Source: an uncultured Clostridia bacterium (GTDB taxonomy: Bacteria; Bacillota; Clostridia; Christensenellales; Aristaeellaceae). From it: 64,000 bases of DNA. Below are positions 42,422-50,691 of the stretch, piece after piece. Location: contig CALGBY010000064.1 of assembly GCA_937886445.1 (NCBI GenBank), positions 7,293 to 71,292 on the forward strand. Reading direction: 5' to 3'. Both the position numbers and the translations under genes were made by a program. Every line of letters starts with the position of its first letter. Positions within the stretch are counted from its first letter, which is position 1. The notes below the pieces were generated by a model that had not been told where the DNA came from, did not search any database, and saw only the letters and a list, made by a program, of their open reading frames with translations.

Positions 42422-43276
42422 TCACTTCAGCAATTCCTCCACCGTCGGCCGTTCGGGGTTCAGTGTATATTCCCTGCCGTCCGGGGAACGGTTGATGAGC
42501 CACGCGTCAAACAGCTCACGCCGAAGGGCGGCGGGGTCTTTGAAGGTATGCAGCCCGTTCAGCAGCGCGTTGAACTGCTGCTCGGTATATACCTTTCCGG
42601 CGGGGATCCGGGAAGCGATGTAACTCAAAGCGATGCGCTTTTTTCCGCATTTAACGGGCAGGGCTGTCAGCAGCCCGGCGGCATCCATATATCCGCGTAT
42701 CTGCTTCAGCTCCGCTCCGGAGGGGGTCCTTGCTCTGTCCCGCAGCCATTTTTCTTTTGTAAGCCTGCTGCAGTATCCGGTACGCACCTCATTCAGCAGC
42801 GGCACATCAAGGCCTTCTGTTTTATGCTGAAATTCAAAGCCCAGTTTTTCGGATACCCGTCTTGACTTATCGTTTCCCTCATACCACCCGTACCATACGG
42901 CGGTCATGCCCAGATCCTCAAAGGCATGCCGAAGCAGTTCGCGGCCCGCCTCCGGCATAAATCCCCTTCCCCAGAAGGGGACCCCAAGCCAGCATCCCAC
43001 CTCGCACTCATCATCCCGCTCGGTCATATCGGTGTGCCCGTTCAGCTTCAATTCAATAGCGCCGGCCGGTGTGCCGGTCTCCTTCGGGCAGATAGCGTAG
43101 CATTCCGGCCCGGTAAATACATTCCGGATCACATACAGACTGTCCTCACGGCTTTTGTGAGGAGGCCATCCGGCAATAGGCCCCACCGCCGGGTCTTTGG
43201 CGTATTCATACAGGTTGTCCGCGTCGCTTTCCTGCCATGGGCGCAGAATGAGCCGCTGTGTCTCCAGGATCGCCAT
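42422..43276 (-). CDS. GNAT acetyltransferase fused to DUF2087
   Basis: A 284-residue fusion. Residues 1-170 are a RimJ/RimL-like acetyltransferase (TQRLILRPWQESDADNLYEY at the start; acetyl-CoA loop PFWGRGFMPEAGRELL). Residues 205-284 match the DUF2087 pattern (CGKKRIALSYIASRI, GKVYTEQQFNALL, ALRRELFDAWLINRS, REYTL), a small winged-helix-like domain often attached to regulators. The fusion suggests acetylation coupled to nucleic acid or partner binding. Last gene of its run. Confidence 0.78.
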   Translation of the reverse strand: MAILETQRLILRPWQESDADNLYEYAKDPAVGPIAGWPPHKSREDSLYVIRNVFTGPECYAICPKETGTPAGAIELKLNGHTDMTERDDECEVGCWLGVPFWGRGFMPEAGRELLRHAFEDLGMTAVWYGWYEGNDKSRRVSEKLGFEFQHKTEGLDVPLLNEVRTGYCSRLTKEKWLRDRARTPSGAELKQIRGYMDAAGLLTALPVKCGKKRIALSYIASRIPAGKVYTEQQFNALLNGLHTFKDPAALRRELFDAWLINRSPDGREYTLNPERPTVEELLK

Positions 43277-43339
43277 TTGTTTCTCCTTTGCTTATGTCAT
43301 TTGGCATATTTCAGCACGCAGTGCCCTCATGGTATGATC

Positions 43340-44038
43340 TTACTTTTCCTCCGGCGCTTCACACAAGAAACCGGCGTACGGAAAACTGTAAAGCATGACA
43401 CGTGTACCGAACACTTCCACCGCCTTTCCCTCCGCGTTACCTTTCAGGATGCTTCCGGCACCGGCGATCAGGCTGTCGATCAGCTCCGGCTTCACCGGGA
43501 AGGTGCCGTGAGAGGGATAAACCGAATCAAAACGGGATCGATGACCGTTCACATTTTTCAATCCGTCAATATAGAGCGGCAGGTTTCTTTTCTTTCCGAA
43601 CATGAAGATATTTCCGTCCTGCACACTGTCCCCGGCGATCAGCACCCGGTTTATGATATCCAGTATGGCAATGCTGCCCGGCGTATGCCCGGGATTATCG
43701 ATGATTTCCAGCGGCCTTTCTCCAAGATCCAGCACATCGCCCTCTTTCACAGGGAGGATCCTTGACGTTCCGCCGTTCGCGCGGTAGTTTTCCTCCTCCG
43801 CGGGGCTCATATAGCAGGCGTCAAAGGCGGCATTCCCGGCGATATGATCGGGGTCGGCATGTGTATTGAGCAGGGAGAGGGGCTTGTTTGTCACGCTCCG
43901 CGCCAGCTCCGCCGCGTTCACTGTACGCATTCCGCTGTCGATCATCAAAGCACGCTCCGTTCCCTCCAGCAGGAAGAAGCGCACTCCGTCATCCTCGATA
44001 CGCCATGTGTTTGGATCAATCGCGATTATTTCCGCCAT
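43340..44038 (-). CDS. Metallo-beta-lactamase-fold hydrolase
   Basis: A 232-residue MBL-fold enzyme. The metal motif is NTHADPDHIAGN, a variant in which the central His of HxHxDH is Asp; DNPGHTPGSIAI and the later IAGDSVQDG provide further ligands. Members hydrolyse thioesters, lactones or nucleotides; the substrate is unknown. Preceded by a CTTC-GAT-GAAG hairpin beside its AAAGGAG site (44052-44062). Confidence 0.85.
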   Translation of the reverse strand: MAEIIAIDPNTWRIEDDGVRFFLLEGTERALMIDSGMRTVNAAELARSVTNKPLSLLNTHADPDHIAGNAAFDACYMSPAEEENYRANGGTSRILPVKEGDVLDLGERPLEIIDNPGHTPGSIAILDIINRVLIAGDSVQDGNIFMFGKKRNLPLYIDGLKNVNGHRSRFDSVYPSHGTFPVKPELIDSLIAGAGSILKGNAEGKAVEVFGTRVMLYSFPYAGFLCEAPEEK

Positions 44039-44080
44039 TGTTTTCTCCTTTCTTCATCGAAGATCGCTTTCTCATTTTCA

Positions 44081-44800
44081 TCAGGGCTTTTTCCGCAGGA
44101 AAAACAGCCTTCTTCTTTCCGCGGTCTCGCCGGGCCAGGCAAAATGCTCCAGACGGATCACAGCAAAATACCGTTCCAGCAGTTCCTCCCATTCGGCGTC
44201 CGTTCGTGACACCAGGCGAAGGATACCGTTCACATAGATATGGTTTCCGTGCTGCAGCGTGATGTGCCTTTCAGCATCCTCCTTTGGTTCCATGTAGTGG
44301 TTGAGGCCGATGATCACATCGGCGTCGGCTGTGACTGCCCGGGCAGCGTGACGCAGGATCTCCTCCGCCGCCTCTGTGGGGATCACATCCAGCACATTGG
44401 AGCAGATCAGACCGTCGTAACGCCCCTCCGGCTGCCGGGAGAGCCAGTCGGCGGGGATATGTACATACTCGATCGCGTTTTCTGTGCCCATGAGCCTTCC
44501 GTAAAGGCGGGCCGCTTCGATCCCGTTGGCCGCGGTATCCGCGCACACCACATGCCGGCATCCTGCCTTTGCCGCCGCGATGCCGGCCCAACCGCTCCCG
44601 CAGCCGTAATCCAGCACACACCTTCTGCTCCCCAGAGAGCGGGCGGCGTTCCACAGCTTTTGAGAGGGGGCAAGGCTTCTTCCGCCGTCCCCGGGATCGA
44701 CTTCCTCCTCTGTTTGCTCCCTTTCCTCCTCCGTCAGGGCAAATGCGCCGTTCCAGAAGGAGAGCAGGCTGTCGTAATCCTTTTTCATCTGTTCATTCAT
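44081..44800 (-). CDS. SAM-dependent methyltransferase
   Basis: A 239-residue class I methyltransferase. Motif I is VLDYGCGSGWAGIAAAKAG (about 63-81), with VVCADTAANGIEAARLY next and GLICSNVLDVIP as motif IV, the usual seven-strand fold. Target is unknown, probably a small molecule. Its leader carries a CCTC..GAGG hairpin (44815-44827) whose second arm is the ribosome site AGGAGG. Confidence 0.85.
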   Translation of the reverse strand: MNEQMKKDYDSLLSFWNGAFALTEEEREQTEEEVDPGDGGRSLAPSQKLWNAARSLGSRRCVLDYGCGSGWAGIAAAKAGCRHVVCADTAANGIEAARLYGRLMGTENAIEYVHIPADWLSRQPEGRYDGLICSNVLDVIPTEAAEEILRHAARAVTADADVIIGLNHYMEPKEDAERHITLQHGNHIYVNGILRLVSRTDAEWEELLERYFAVIRLEHFAWPGETAERRRLFFLRKKP

Positions 44801-44867
44801 ATGCTTATTCCCATCCTCCTGACGAGGCTGTGATGTCTGTTTGATACAGGGCTTCAGCTTTTTCAGC

Positions 44868-45797
44868 TTATACAGGCCTTCCGTGGCGGATCAGATCCTC
44901 TACTTCTTCCAAACGCGGCGGATAGAGCGGCAGTGGAAAGCGGCTGACCGCGATGGCGGAGCAGGCCGAGGCGAACCTTACCGTTTCCTCATCGCTCATG
45001 CCGTGCAGCAGGGCATACAGACAGCCTGCCTTAAAGGTATCTCCCGCCCCGAGGCTGCTTTTCACATCCACTCTGAAGGGCATTGTGCAGTGTTTTTCCC
45101 GCCCTCTGCGGCCCCACCACATTTCCTTTTCACCCGAGGTGATGATCACGAGACCTTCGGTGTTTTCACAAAGCAGGCGGAAGGCCTCCTCCTTAGGGGT
45201 ATCTTTGTAATACCCTCCCATGCATTCCTTGCTTACCACATTGACGGCGGCATGCCGGTGAAGGTAGGTATCATGGGGGCAGTCAATGGTCACATAGGGC
45301 TTGCCGTGCTTTACGCACAGCTCCGCCGCCTTTTGTGTTTCTTCCTGAAAGAAGGGATCGATGCCGGCCACGCGGCAGCTTTTGATATCCTCCTCCCCCG
45401 GCATATTCCAGCGCTTGATTCCTTTTTCGTACAGCTGCTGAAACATGCCCATGGGGGTACGGGAAAGACCGCTTACGATCACATAATCCATCAGCCCGGC
45501 GTATTCGCTGTCAAAGGTAAGGGATGAAAGATCCACCGTTTTGCCGGCATAGAAGCGCTTCAGCATGGGCGCCACTTCATATCCGATATGAGTGCCGTCC
45601 AGACGGACGCTCACGCCCAGAGAAGCCAGCACAGTGGCCGCGGTGCCGGTCTCTCCGCCCGGCAGAAAGGTTTTTTCCTCGATCTCGGCGTACTCATCCT
45701 CAACGGGAAAGCCGCTCCGCATCCGGAAGCAATGGGTGCCCAGTACCTGCCCGTGCATGTATACATCTACCGGCTGTTTTTGACCTGATCCGCTCAT
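44868..45797 (-). CDS. PfkB-family sugar kinase
   Basis: A 309-residue ribokinase-type kinase that phosphorylates a sugar or nucleoside. The N-terminal glycine-rich substrate motif GGETGTAATVLASLG and the catalytic SSLGAGDTFKAGCLYALLHG (catalytic Asp in GAGD) are intact. The upstream gap carries the leader hairpin at 45810-45825. Sugar unknown. Confidence 0.87.
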   Translation of the reverse strand: MSGSGQKQPVDVYMHGQVLGTHCFRMRSGFPVEDEYAEIEEKTFLPGGETGTAATVLASLGVSVRLDGTHIGYEVAPMLKRFYAGKTVDLSSLTFDSEYAGLMDYVIVSGLSRTPMGMFQQLYEKGIKRWNMPGEEDIKSCRVAGIDPFFQEETQKAAELCVKHGKPYVTIDCPHDTYLHRHAAVNVVSKECMGGYYKDTPKEEAFRLLCENTEGLVIITSGEKEMWWGRRGREKHCTMPFRVDVKSSLGAGDTFKAGCLYALLHGMSDEETVRFASACSAIAVSRFPLPLYPPRLEEVEDLIRHGRPV

Positions 45798-45809
45798 TTG
45801 CCATTTCCT

Positions 45810-45847
45810 CCCTTCGGATGAAAAGTGCTGACGGCTGTTATCAGCCC
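45810..45847 (-). promoter_or_regulatory. Leader hairpins before the PfkB kinase gene
   Basis: Reading the minus strand: hairpin GGCTG-ATAA-CAGCC (45834-45847), then CTTTTC-ATCC-GAAGGG (45810-45825), whose 3' arm merges into the GAAGGGAGG ribosome site. Same layout (ACAGCC..ATCC..GGAGG) as the 44-nt element at 13.2 kb. Confidence 0.5.
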
Positions 45848-45878
45848 GGGGTGATCCCGGCTTTGCGTTTCCCGGGGC

Positions 45879-46586
45879 TCATGCCTTTTTCTTTCGCTCC
45901 GGCTTGCGGCGAAGCGTTTTCAGCAGGGTCTTCTTTTCCTCCGGAACGCGATAGCTTTCGCAGGCCTTCTGGATCGTTTTGTTGTGGGTCCATACATCCA
46001 GACGGTGCTCTGTGATATAGGGGAGCGCCGCGTCCCACTGCTTTGTGAGCGCTTCGGCAAACAGCCAGGCGCGCATCATATTGATATAGTATTCATCGGA
46101 ACGCAGCTCCGCCGGCCGTTCAAGATATTCTTTTTTGAAATCCTCCTCCAGAAAATGCGCCATCAGGATATGCATGCCGAAGCGGCATGTGTAGGGGAGA
46201 GGGGAGGCGATCCATTTTTCTGTACAGCCGCAAAGCTTATCGTGATTTTTCGCGAATACCGGCGGGTTGAGGCTGTCGCAGACGGCCCAGTTATCGATAT
46301 ACGGCAGAAAGGCCTCCACCGCTTCGATACACGCGTCAAAATCCTTTATGCCCGAGATCAGCGAGGCGTGTACGCAGTTCTCCTCAAAATAGGTATGCGG
46401 CAGGTCGGAAAGGAATTCCGGGATGATACTGTTGCTTCGTATCTCCTTGAGGATCTTCGGGTATTCCGGCGAACGGATGCCGATAAAGCGCTCACGCGGC
46501 ACGGTTGGAATGGTTTTCGCGGCAAAATCGGCATACTTTTCGTCCCTGTGCTCAAGAAGCACAGCCATCAGTTCTTCTCTTGTCAT
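45879..46586 (-). CDS. DNA alkylation repair protein, AlkD-like
   Basis: A 235-residue all-helical protein of HEAT-like repeats resembling AlkD glycosylases, which remove alkylated purines from DNA. Family-like blocks are FIGIRSPEYPKILKEI (N-terminus), NWAVCDSL, a short catalytic Asp/Trp region, and MRAWLFAEALTKQWDAALPYI. The C-terminus is a lysine/arginine tail. The ATG at 46586 follows GGAGGG; the reading frame is open much further upstream, but that part overlaps the previous gene and is not coding. Confidence 0.8.
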   Translation of the reverse strand: MTREELMAVLLEHRDEKYADFAAKTIPTVPRERFIGIRSPEYPKILKEIRSNSIIPEFLSDLPHTYFEENCVHASLISGIKDFDACIEAVEAFLPYIDNWAVCDSLNPPVFAKNHDKLCGCTEKWIASPLPYTCRFGMHILMAHFLEEDFKKEYLERPAELRSDEYYINMMRAWLFAEALTKQWDAALPYITEHRLDVWTHNKTIQKACESYRVPEEKKTLLKTLRRKPERKKKA

Positions 46587-46609
46587 ATGTCCCTCCACGG
46601 CAGCACCGT

Positions 46610-47551
46610 TTATTTGATCCACCACTCCGGGGTCAGCTCTCCGAGCGTTTTGATACGCCCGGTATCCATATCCATCATGATCTGTATGTTCTGATATGCA
46701 CCCGGCATCAATTGTACCATCAGCTCCCGGCAGGCGCCGCAGGGAGCGCCGCATTTTCCGTCTGGCATGACGGCCAGCACACGGGCGATCATGTTTTCGC
46801 CGTTCGTGAGCATATTGAAAATGGCATTGCGCTCCGCACAGATGCCCAGCGTTGAGCAGGTATCTACGCATACGCCGGTATAGATCCTTCCGGAGGCGGA
46901 AAGCACGGCGGCCGATACGCCGCCGGCCTCGATATAATCCGATACCTTTCTTTCGTTCCTTACCGCTTCCGCCGCGAGGAACATGGCCTTCCACACCGTA
47001 TCCGTGTTTCCGTTTTCCTTTTTTTCACAAAGCAGCGCCCACTCCTCACGGGTGATCCGGGATACATGGGTGATGCCGTTGTCTTTATCGGGATACTGCT
47101 CACAAAATCTCATCCCGACTGCCTCGGCTGTGCGGAAGGAGGGGATATTTGTGTATTTGCAGTAGCTGTACAGCGCCGGATATCCCGTGTTCAGGAAGGC
47201 CCAGTCACGCACCGCGGCGGCGGCTTCCTTCGCGTAGCCTTTTTTCTGGCAGTCCCGCCGGATATGGTAGCCGATCTCGGGCAGCTGCCGCCCGTTTATG
47301 TTCTGCAGCGTCAGCCCGCAGTCGCCGATCATCTCTCCGCTGTCCTTCAGGCATACCGCCCACAGGCCGAAGCCGTTTTTTGCGTAGCGTTCAAGGTTTC
47401 TTTTGATCCAGCCCGTTACCCGCGTTTCGTCAAAGGTGTAGGGGTAATGCCGCATGATATCGGTATCTCCCAGCACACTGTAAAGCGCCTGCAGGTCGTT
47501 TTCCTCCATTTCACGCAGGCAGAGACGCTCAGTTTCCAGTATTTTTTTCAT
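46610..47551 (-). CDS. GNAT acetyltransferase - cytidine deaminase fusion
   Basis: A 313-residue bifunctional-looking protein. Residues 1-168 are a RimJ/RimL-type acetyltransferase (LETERLCLREMEENDLQALY; acetyl-CoA loop RRDCQKKGYAKEAAAAV). Residues about 185-313 are a cytidine deaminase with zinc ligands and proton shuttle in CAERNAI and PCGACRELM, which would turn (deoxy)cytidine or a blasticidin-like drug into the uridine form. The stop codon is intact and the linker is short. Joining two drug-modifying folds in one chain suggests resistance or nucleoside salvage. Ordinary CDA is about 130 residues, so the module is complete. Confidence 0.85.
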   Translation of the reverse strand: MKKILETERLCLREMEENDLQALYSVLGDTDIMRHYPYTFDETRVTGWIKRNLERYAKNGFGLWAVCLKDSGEMIGDCGLTLQNINGRQLPEIGYHIRRDCQKKGYAKEAAAAVRDWAFLNTGYPALYSYCKYTNIPSFRTAEAVGMRFCEQYPDKDNGITHVSRITREEWALLCEKKENGNTDTVWKAMFLAAEAVRNERKVSDYIEAGGVSAAVLSASGRIYTGVCVDTCSTLGICAERNAIFNMLTNGENMIARVLAVMPDGKCGAPCGACRELMVQLMPGAYQNIQIMMDMDTGRIKTLGELTPEWWIK

Positions 47552-47574
47552 TTATTATCCTTTCTGTGTTGTCT

Positions 47575-48312
47575 TTACGGTATGCGGAACAGCTTTTCCG
47601 CGTTTTTGTGAAACAGCTTTTCGGCAGTGCCGCTTTGAAGGCCTTCCTGCAGCGCGCGCAGATACGGCGCGTACCGCGGGCCGTATATGGGCGCGTCGGT
47701 GCCGAAAAGCAGCTTATCCTCCCCGGCGATGTTTATACAGACAGGCACCTCCTCCGCGGGAAGAAAGGTGGTATCCCCGTACAGGTTTGCCGTTTCACGG
47801 ATGACGCGCGCCGCCGCGGCGTGATCCCCGCGCATCTGCGTGTGCACCGCAATGAAGGAAATATCCGGGTTTTTCCGCGCAAGCTCCGAGAGCATTTGTA
47901 TATCCGAAAAACCGTCCTGCTCCGTGTGCGATACAAAGGGCAGGCTGTATTCACGGCACAGAGGAAGGTACGCCTCCCATGCTTTGTCCGAAAGCGGCAG
48001 CCGCGCTGTGAGCGGGTGCGCCTTCAGGCAGGCGATCTGCCCGCGGTGCTCCCGCAGCGCCTGCCCTGCCGCCTCTGTATCCGCGGCGCGGGGATTGACC
48101 CACAGCATCAGCCTGAAGCGGTCTTCATGGCCATGGACCGCGCGGAGCGCCTGCTGAAATGAAAACGCGCCGCTGCCGTTTCCCGCCTGATGGCCCGTGA
48201 CGGCGATATCCACGCCGTTTTCATCCATCAGGCGCAGCAACTCCTCGGTTTCGCAGTGCCACTGTTCCCATGTGCCCAGATGGGTATGGCTGTCAATGCA
48301 CCTCAATTCCAT
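47575..48312 (-). CDS. Metal-dependent amidohydrolase (TIM-barrel)
   Basis: A 245-residue hydrolase of the amidohydrolase-2/TatD-like type. Metal ligands by pattern: DSHTHLG at the N-terminus, His in FVSHTEQDG and in IAVHTQ, and Asp in LLFGTDAPIYG. The barrel is short but complete. Substrate unknown. Confidence 0.82.
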   Translation of the reverse strand: MELRCIDSHTHLGTWEQWHCETEELLRLMDENGVDIAVTGHQAGNGSGAFSFQQALRAVHGHEDRFRLMLWVNPRAADTEAAGQALREHRGQIACLKAHPLTARLPLSDKAWEAYLPLCREYSLPFVSHTEQDGFSDIQMLSELARKNPDISFIAVHTQMRGDHAAAARVIRETANLYGDTTFLPAEEVPVCINIAGEDKLLFGTDAPIYGPRYAPYLRALQEGLQSGTAEKLFHKNAEKLFRIP

Positions 48313-48323
48313 CCCCTCCGGAG

Positions 48324-48788
48324 TCAGTTTTTTTCATAAAACACGATATCCATTCTGTCGTTGATCTTCTGCTGCTTTCCTGTTCTCCTGTAGCCCAGCC
48401 TTTCGTACAGGCGGCAGTTGCCCTCCTCCTGCAGGATGGTATCCAGAGCCCAGTGATCCTTTCCGTACAGGCGTTCCAATTCGCCGATCGCGGCGGAGGC
48501 AAGACCGCGGTTTCTGTATTCCTCCAGAATAAAGATGGGGGAGATGCGCTTGCGGGAGCCGTCTCCGCGGTCTGTCACGCGTACGGCTCCGGCGGTCTCA
48601 CCGCTGTCCGTTATGATCAGAAAGTATCCGGTATACGGCTGAAGAAATTTTTCACGTATCCGCTCCTCTGTTTCCTTCGCGGGGCTGGTGGCGTCATCCC
48701 GGTATTTTTCATACAGCGCGGAAAAGGCCTTTACCTGCATTCTGTGGATGAGGGGGCAGTCTTCAAATACGGCTTTTTTCAGTTCCAT
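48324..48788 (-). CDS. GNAT acetyltransferase
   Basis: A 154-residue single-domain N-acetyltransferase with the acetyl-CoA loop EEYRNRGLASAAIGEL and C-terminal YERLGYRRTG. Eleven nt from the amidohydrolase start, thus in the same operon. Acceptor unknown. Confidence 0.85.
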   Translation of the reverse strand: MELKKAVFEDCPLIHRMQVKAFSALYEKYRDDATSPAKETEERIREKFLQPYTGYFLIITDSGETAGAVRVTDRGDGSRKRISPIFILEEYRNRGLASAAIGELERLYGKDHWALDTILQEEGNCRLYERLGYRRTGKQQKINDRMDIVFYEKN

Positions 48789-48808
48789 TGCTTTTTCTCA
48801 CTTTCTTT

Positions 48809-49501
48809 TTACAGGTTTTCCCGAAGCCATTTTTCCACGATGGGCCTGTCTGCTTCCTCCATAAAGGGATGGCGGCTTTCCGGTGAAACGGTCACGCGGG
48901 CCCCGAAGCGCTCAGCAAAGGTACGGATGACGCTTTCGGGCTGCAGGTCATCGAGACCTGCGTACAGGATACGCGTGTCGTGCGGCCATGCCGTGACCGG
49001 ATGGGAAATGATATAGCGGTAGTAATCCCACCTGAGGGTATCGATGGGGGTGGGGATCTCTTTTTCCTTTTCCAGCCGTTCCTCGCTGATGCCGCATGAC
49101 AGCATCATGTGCCTGACAAGCCATTTCATGTCCACGATCGGGGATTTGAAAAGGCATTTTGCCAGCTTTTTCTCCGTGTAGGCGGAGAGGGCGAAATACG
49201 CGCCGAGGGAGCAGGCATAGAGCGACAGCTCCCGGCAGCGGCGCTGCGCATGATCGGCCACCAAAGCCAGATCGCGTATGCCGTTCCACACATCGCAGCG
49301 CTCCCGGCTGTTCGCGCGTTCGCCATGCTCCGGCAGGTCAAAGCTGAGCGTTTGATATCCCTTTTCCTGAGCGATACGGGCAAAGCCCTCCGCGTGTTCC
49401 TTGCGGCTCATTTTGCCGTGAACATAGATATACAGCCTGTCGCTGTCCTCTCCCCACAGGAGAGCCGGAATGCTGCCGATCATCAGCTTTTCTGTTTTCA
49501 T
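48809..49501 (-). CDS. Alpha/beta hydrolase
   Basis: A 230-residue hydrolase of the dienelactone/esterase-like kind. The nucleophile elbow reads ACSLGAYFAL (Ser in CxSLG rather than GxSxG), the acid lies near YAGLDDLQP and the His near ESRHPFMEE. No signal peptide. Its ATG overlaps the stop of the TetR gene, so it is the direct target of that regulator. Confidence 0.85.
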   Translation of the reverse strand: MKTEKLMIGSIPALLWGEDSDRLYIYVHGKMSRKEHAEGFARIAQEKGYQTLSFDLPEHGERANSRERCDVWNGIRDLALVADHAQRRCRELSLYACSLGAYFALSAYTEKKLAKCLFKSPIVDMKWLVRHMMLSCGISEERLEKEKEIPTPIDTLRWDYYRYIISHPVTAWPHDTRILYAGLDDLQPESVIRTFAERFGARVTVSPESRHPFMEEADRPIVEKWLRENL

Positions 49502-50094
49502 AGCTGTTTTGTATGCTCCCCGATAAAGTATCCGGCAAAGCGCAGCGCCTTCGCGAGAAGCTCATCCCGCTTTTCCGGTTCCCTGTCGCTTTTTTGCACC
49601 AGGGAGGAAATGGGCGCGGTGAAGGCGAAGGCCGCCAGCGCGGGGTCTCCGGCCTCAAGCAGGCCCTGCTCAGCCATTTTGCTGAAAATTACCGTGAACA
49701 GCGCCTCAAGCCCGTCGGAAAAGTGCTCTCCCACCAGCCTGTGAGCTTTTTCATCCCGATACTGCTCTGTTACCAGCAGCTTTCTGCACGCGATGATCTT
49801 TTCATCATACATGGTGAAGCGCAGCATGCGTTCGGTGAGCGCGAGCAGCTCCTGCGTGCTTTGGGGGATGGGAGGGAGCATGTCCACGGAACCGAAGCGC
49901 TCCTTATAATACGCGTCCATCCTGTCCAGCAGGGCGTTCCACAGGGCGGCCTTGCTGTCAAAATGGCGGTACAGGGCGGATTTTACGATCCCCACCTGCG
50001 CCGCGATATCGCTGATATTGGCGCCGGCATAACCGTCCTTTGAAAACACATCCAGTGCCGCTTCCAGAATTTTTTCCTTCGTATCCCTTGCCAT
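49498..50094 (-). CDS. TetR-family repressor heading the accessory run
   Basis: A 198-residue TetR/AcrR regulator. The DNA-binding helices are in ISDIAAQVGIVKSALYRHF (about residues 25-43); the rest is the helical ligand domain. The ATG at 50094 follows GGAGGG. A perfect palindrome (50110-50127) just upstream is a likely autoregulatory operator. Coupled to the hydrolase gene at 48809. Confidence 0.9.
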   Translation of the reverse strand: MARDTKEKILEAALDVFSKDGYAGANISDIAAQVGIVKSALYRHFDSKAALWNALLDRMDAYYKERFGSVDMLPPIPQSTQELLALTERMLRFTMYDEKIIACRKLLVTEQYRDEKAHRLVGEHFSDGLEALFTVIFSKMAEQGLLEAGDPALAAFAFTAPISSLVQKSDREPEKRDELLAKALRFAGYFIGEHTKQL

Positions 50095-50109
50095 GACGAT
50101 CCCTCCGAA

Positions 50110-50127
50110 TGTGAACTGCTGTTCACA
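50110..50127. promoter_or_regulatory. TetR operator
   Basis: Perfect palindrome TGTGAAC-TGCT-GTTCACA, 15 nt before the repressor start codon. Confidence 0.75.
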
Positions 50128-50168
50128 AGTATTGTAGCGGTTTCTCCCGCGCTTGTCAAGAAAGTACG

Positions 50169-50224
50169 AAAAAAGGCCTTCCGGATCTCCTGCCCGGTGA
50201 ACGGGCATCGTTTTTCCGGAAGGC
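50169..50224 (-). terminator. Terminator of the MGMT-like gene
   Basis: Outer stem GCCTTCCGGA/TCCGGAAGGC with inner GCCCG/CGGGC stem, followed on the minus strand by six T residues. Confidence 0.85.
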
Positions 50225-50232
50225 GTCGTCCG

Positions 50233-50580
50233 TCAGACGGGCGCGGCATTGCCTTCTTCATCCGGCAGGCACAGCCCCGTGCACTGAAAGACCTCAAGGT
50301 CTACCCTGAAGTTACATACCTCTGTTCCGTCCTCCTCAAGCAACTCCTTCTGACGGAGGATCCCCCCGAAGCCGAATGCTTTTGACAGCCTGCCCTGCGC
50401 GGAGACCACGCGGAAGCAGGGCGTAGCCGGATCCGGATTTCTGTGAAGGGAATTGCCCACGGCTCTCGCCCCTCCCGGGCAGCCGATCGCCCCGGCGATC
50501 TGCCCGTAGGTGGCAACTTTCCCGGCCGGGATCTGCCTTGTTACGGTGTACACTTTCGCGTCAAATTCCGTCATGTTCAT
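50233..50580 (-). CDS. MGMT-family alkyltransferase-like protein
   Basis: A 115-residue protein equal to the C-terminal domain of O6-alkylguanine-DNA alkyltransferase (KVATYGQIAGAIGCPGGARAVGNSL, DNA-binding helix). The active-site motif PCHRV reads PCFRV: the acceptor Cys is kept, but the His that activates it is Phe. It may therefore act as a lesion-sensing ATL-like protein or a modified transferase. Leader hairpin at 50588-50599. Confidence 0.82.
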   Translation of the reverse strand: MNMTEFDAKVYTVTRQIPAGKVATYGQIAGAIGCPGGARAVGNSLHRNPDPATPCFRVVSAQGRLSKAFGFGGILRQKELLEEDGTEVCNFRVDLEVFQCTGLCLPDEEGNAAPV

Positions 50581-50587
50581 GTTTCTC

Positions 50588-50599
50588 CTTCGGATGAAG
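50588..50599 (-). promoter_or_regulatory. Leader hairpin before the MGMT-like gene
   Basis: Minus strand CTTC-ATCC-GAAG directly followed by GAG, so the second arm is part of the AAGGAG ribosome site; CAGACAC and TTATCAGCA lie upstream as in the other copies. Confidence 0.5.
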
Positions 50600-50691
50600 T
50601 GCTGATAAGTGTCTGTGAACCGGCCGATATGGCTTAAGGCCGCGGTCTGTTTTGAATGAAAGGATATTCTGCCCGCGTTTGGGGAGCTGCG

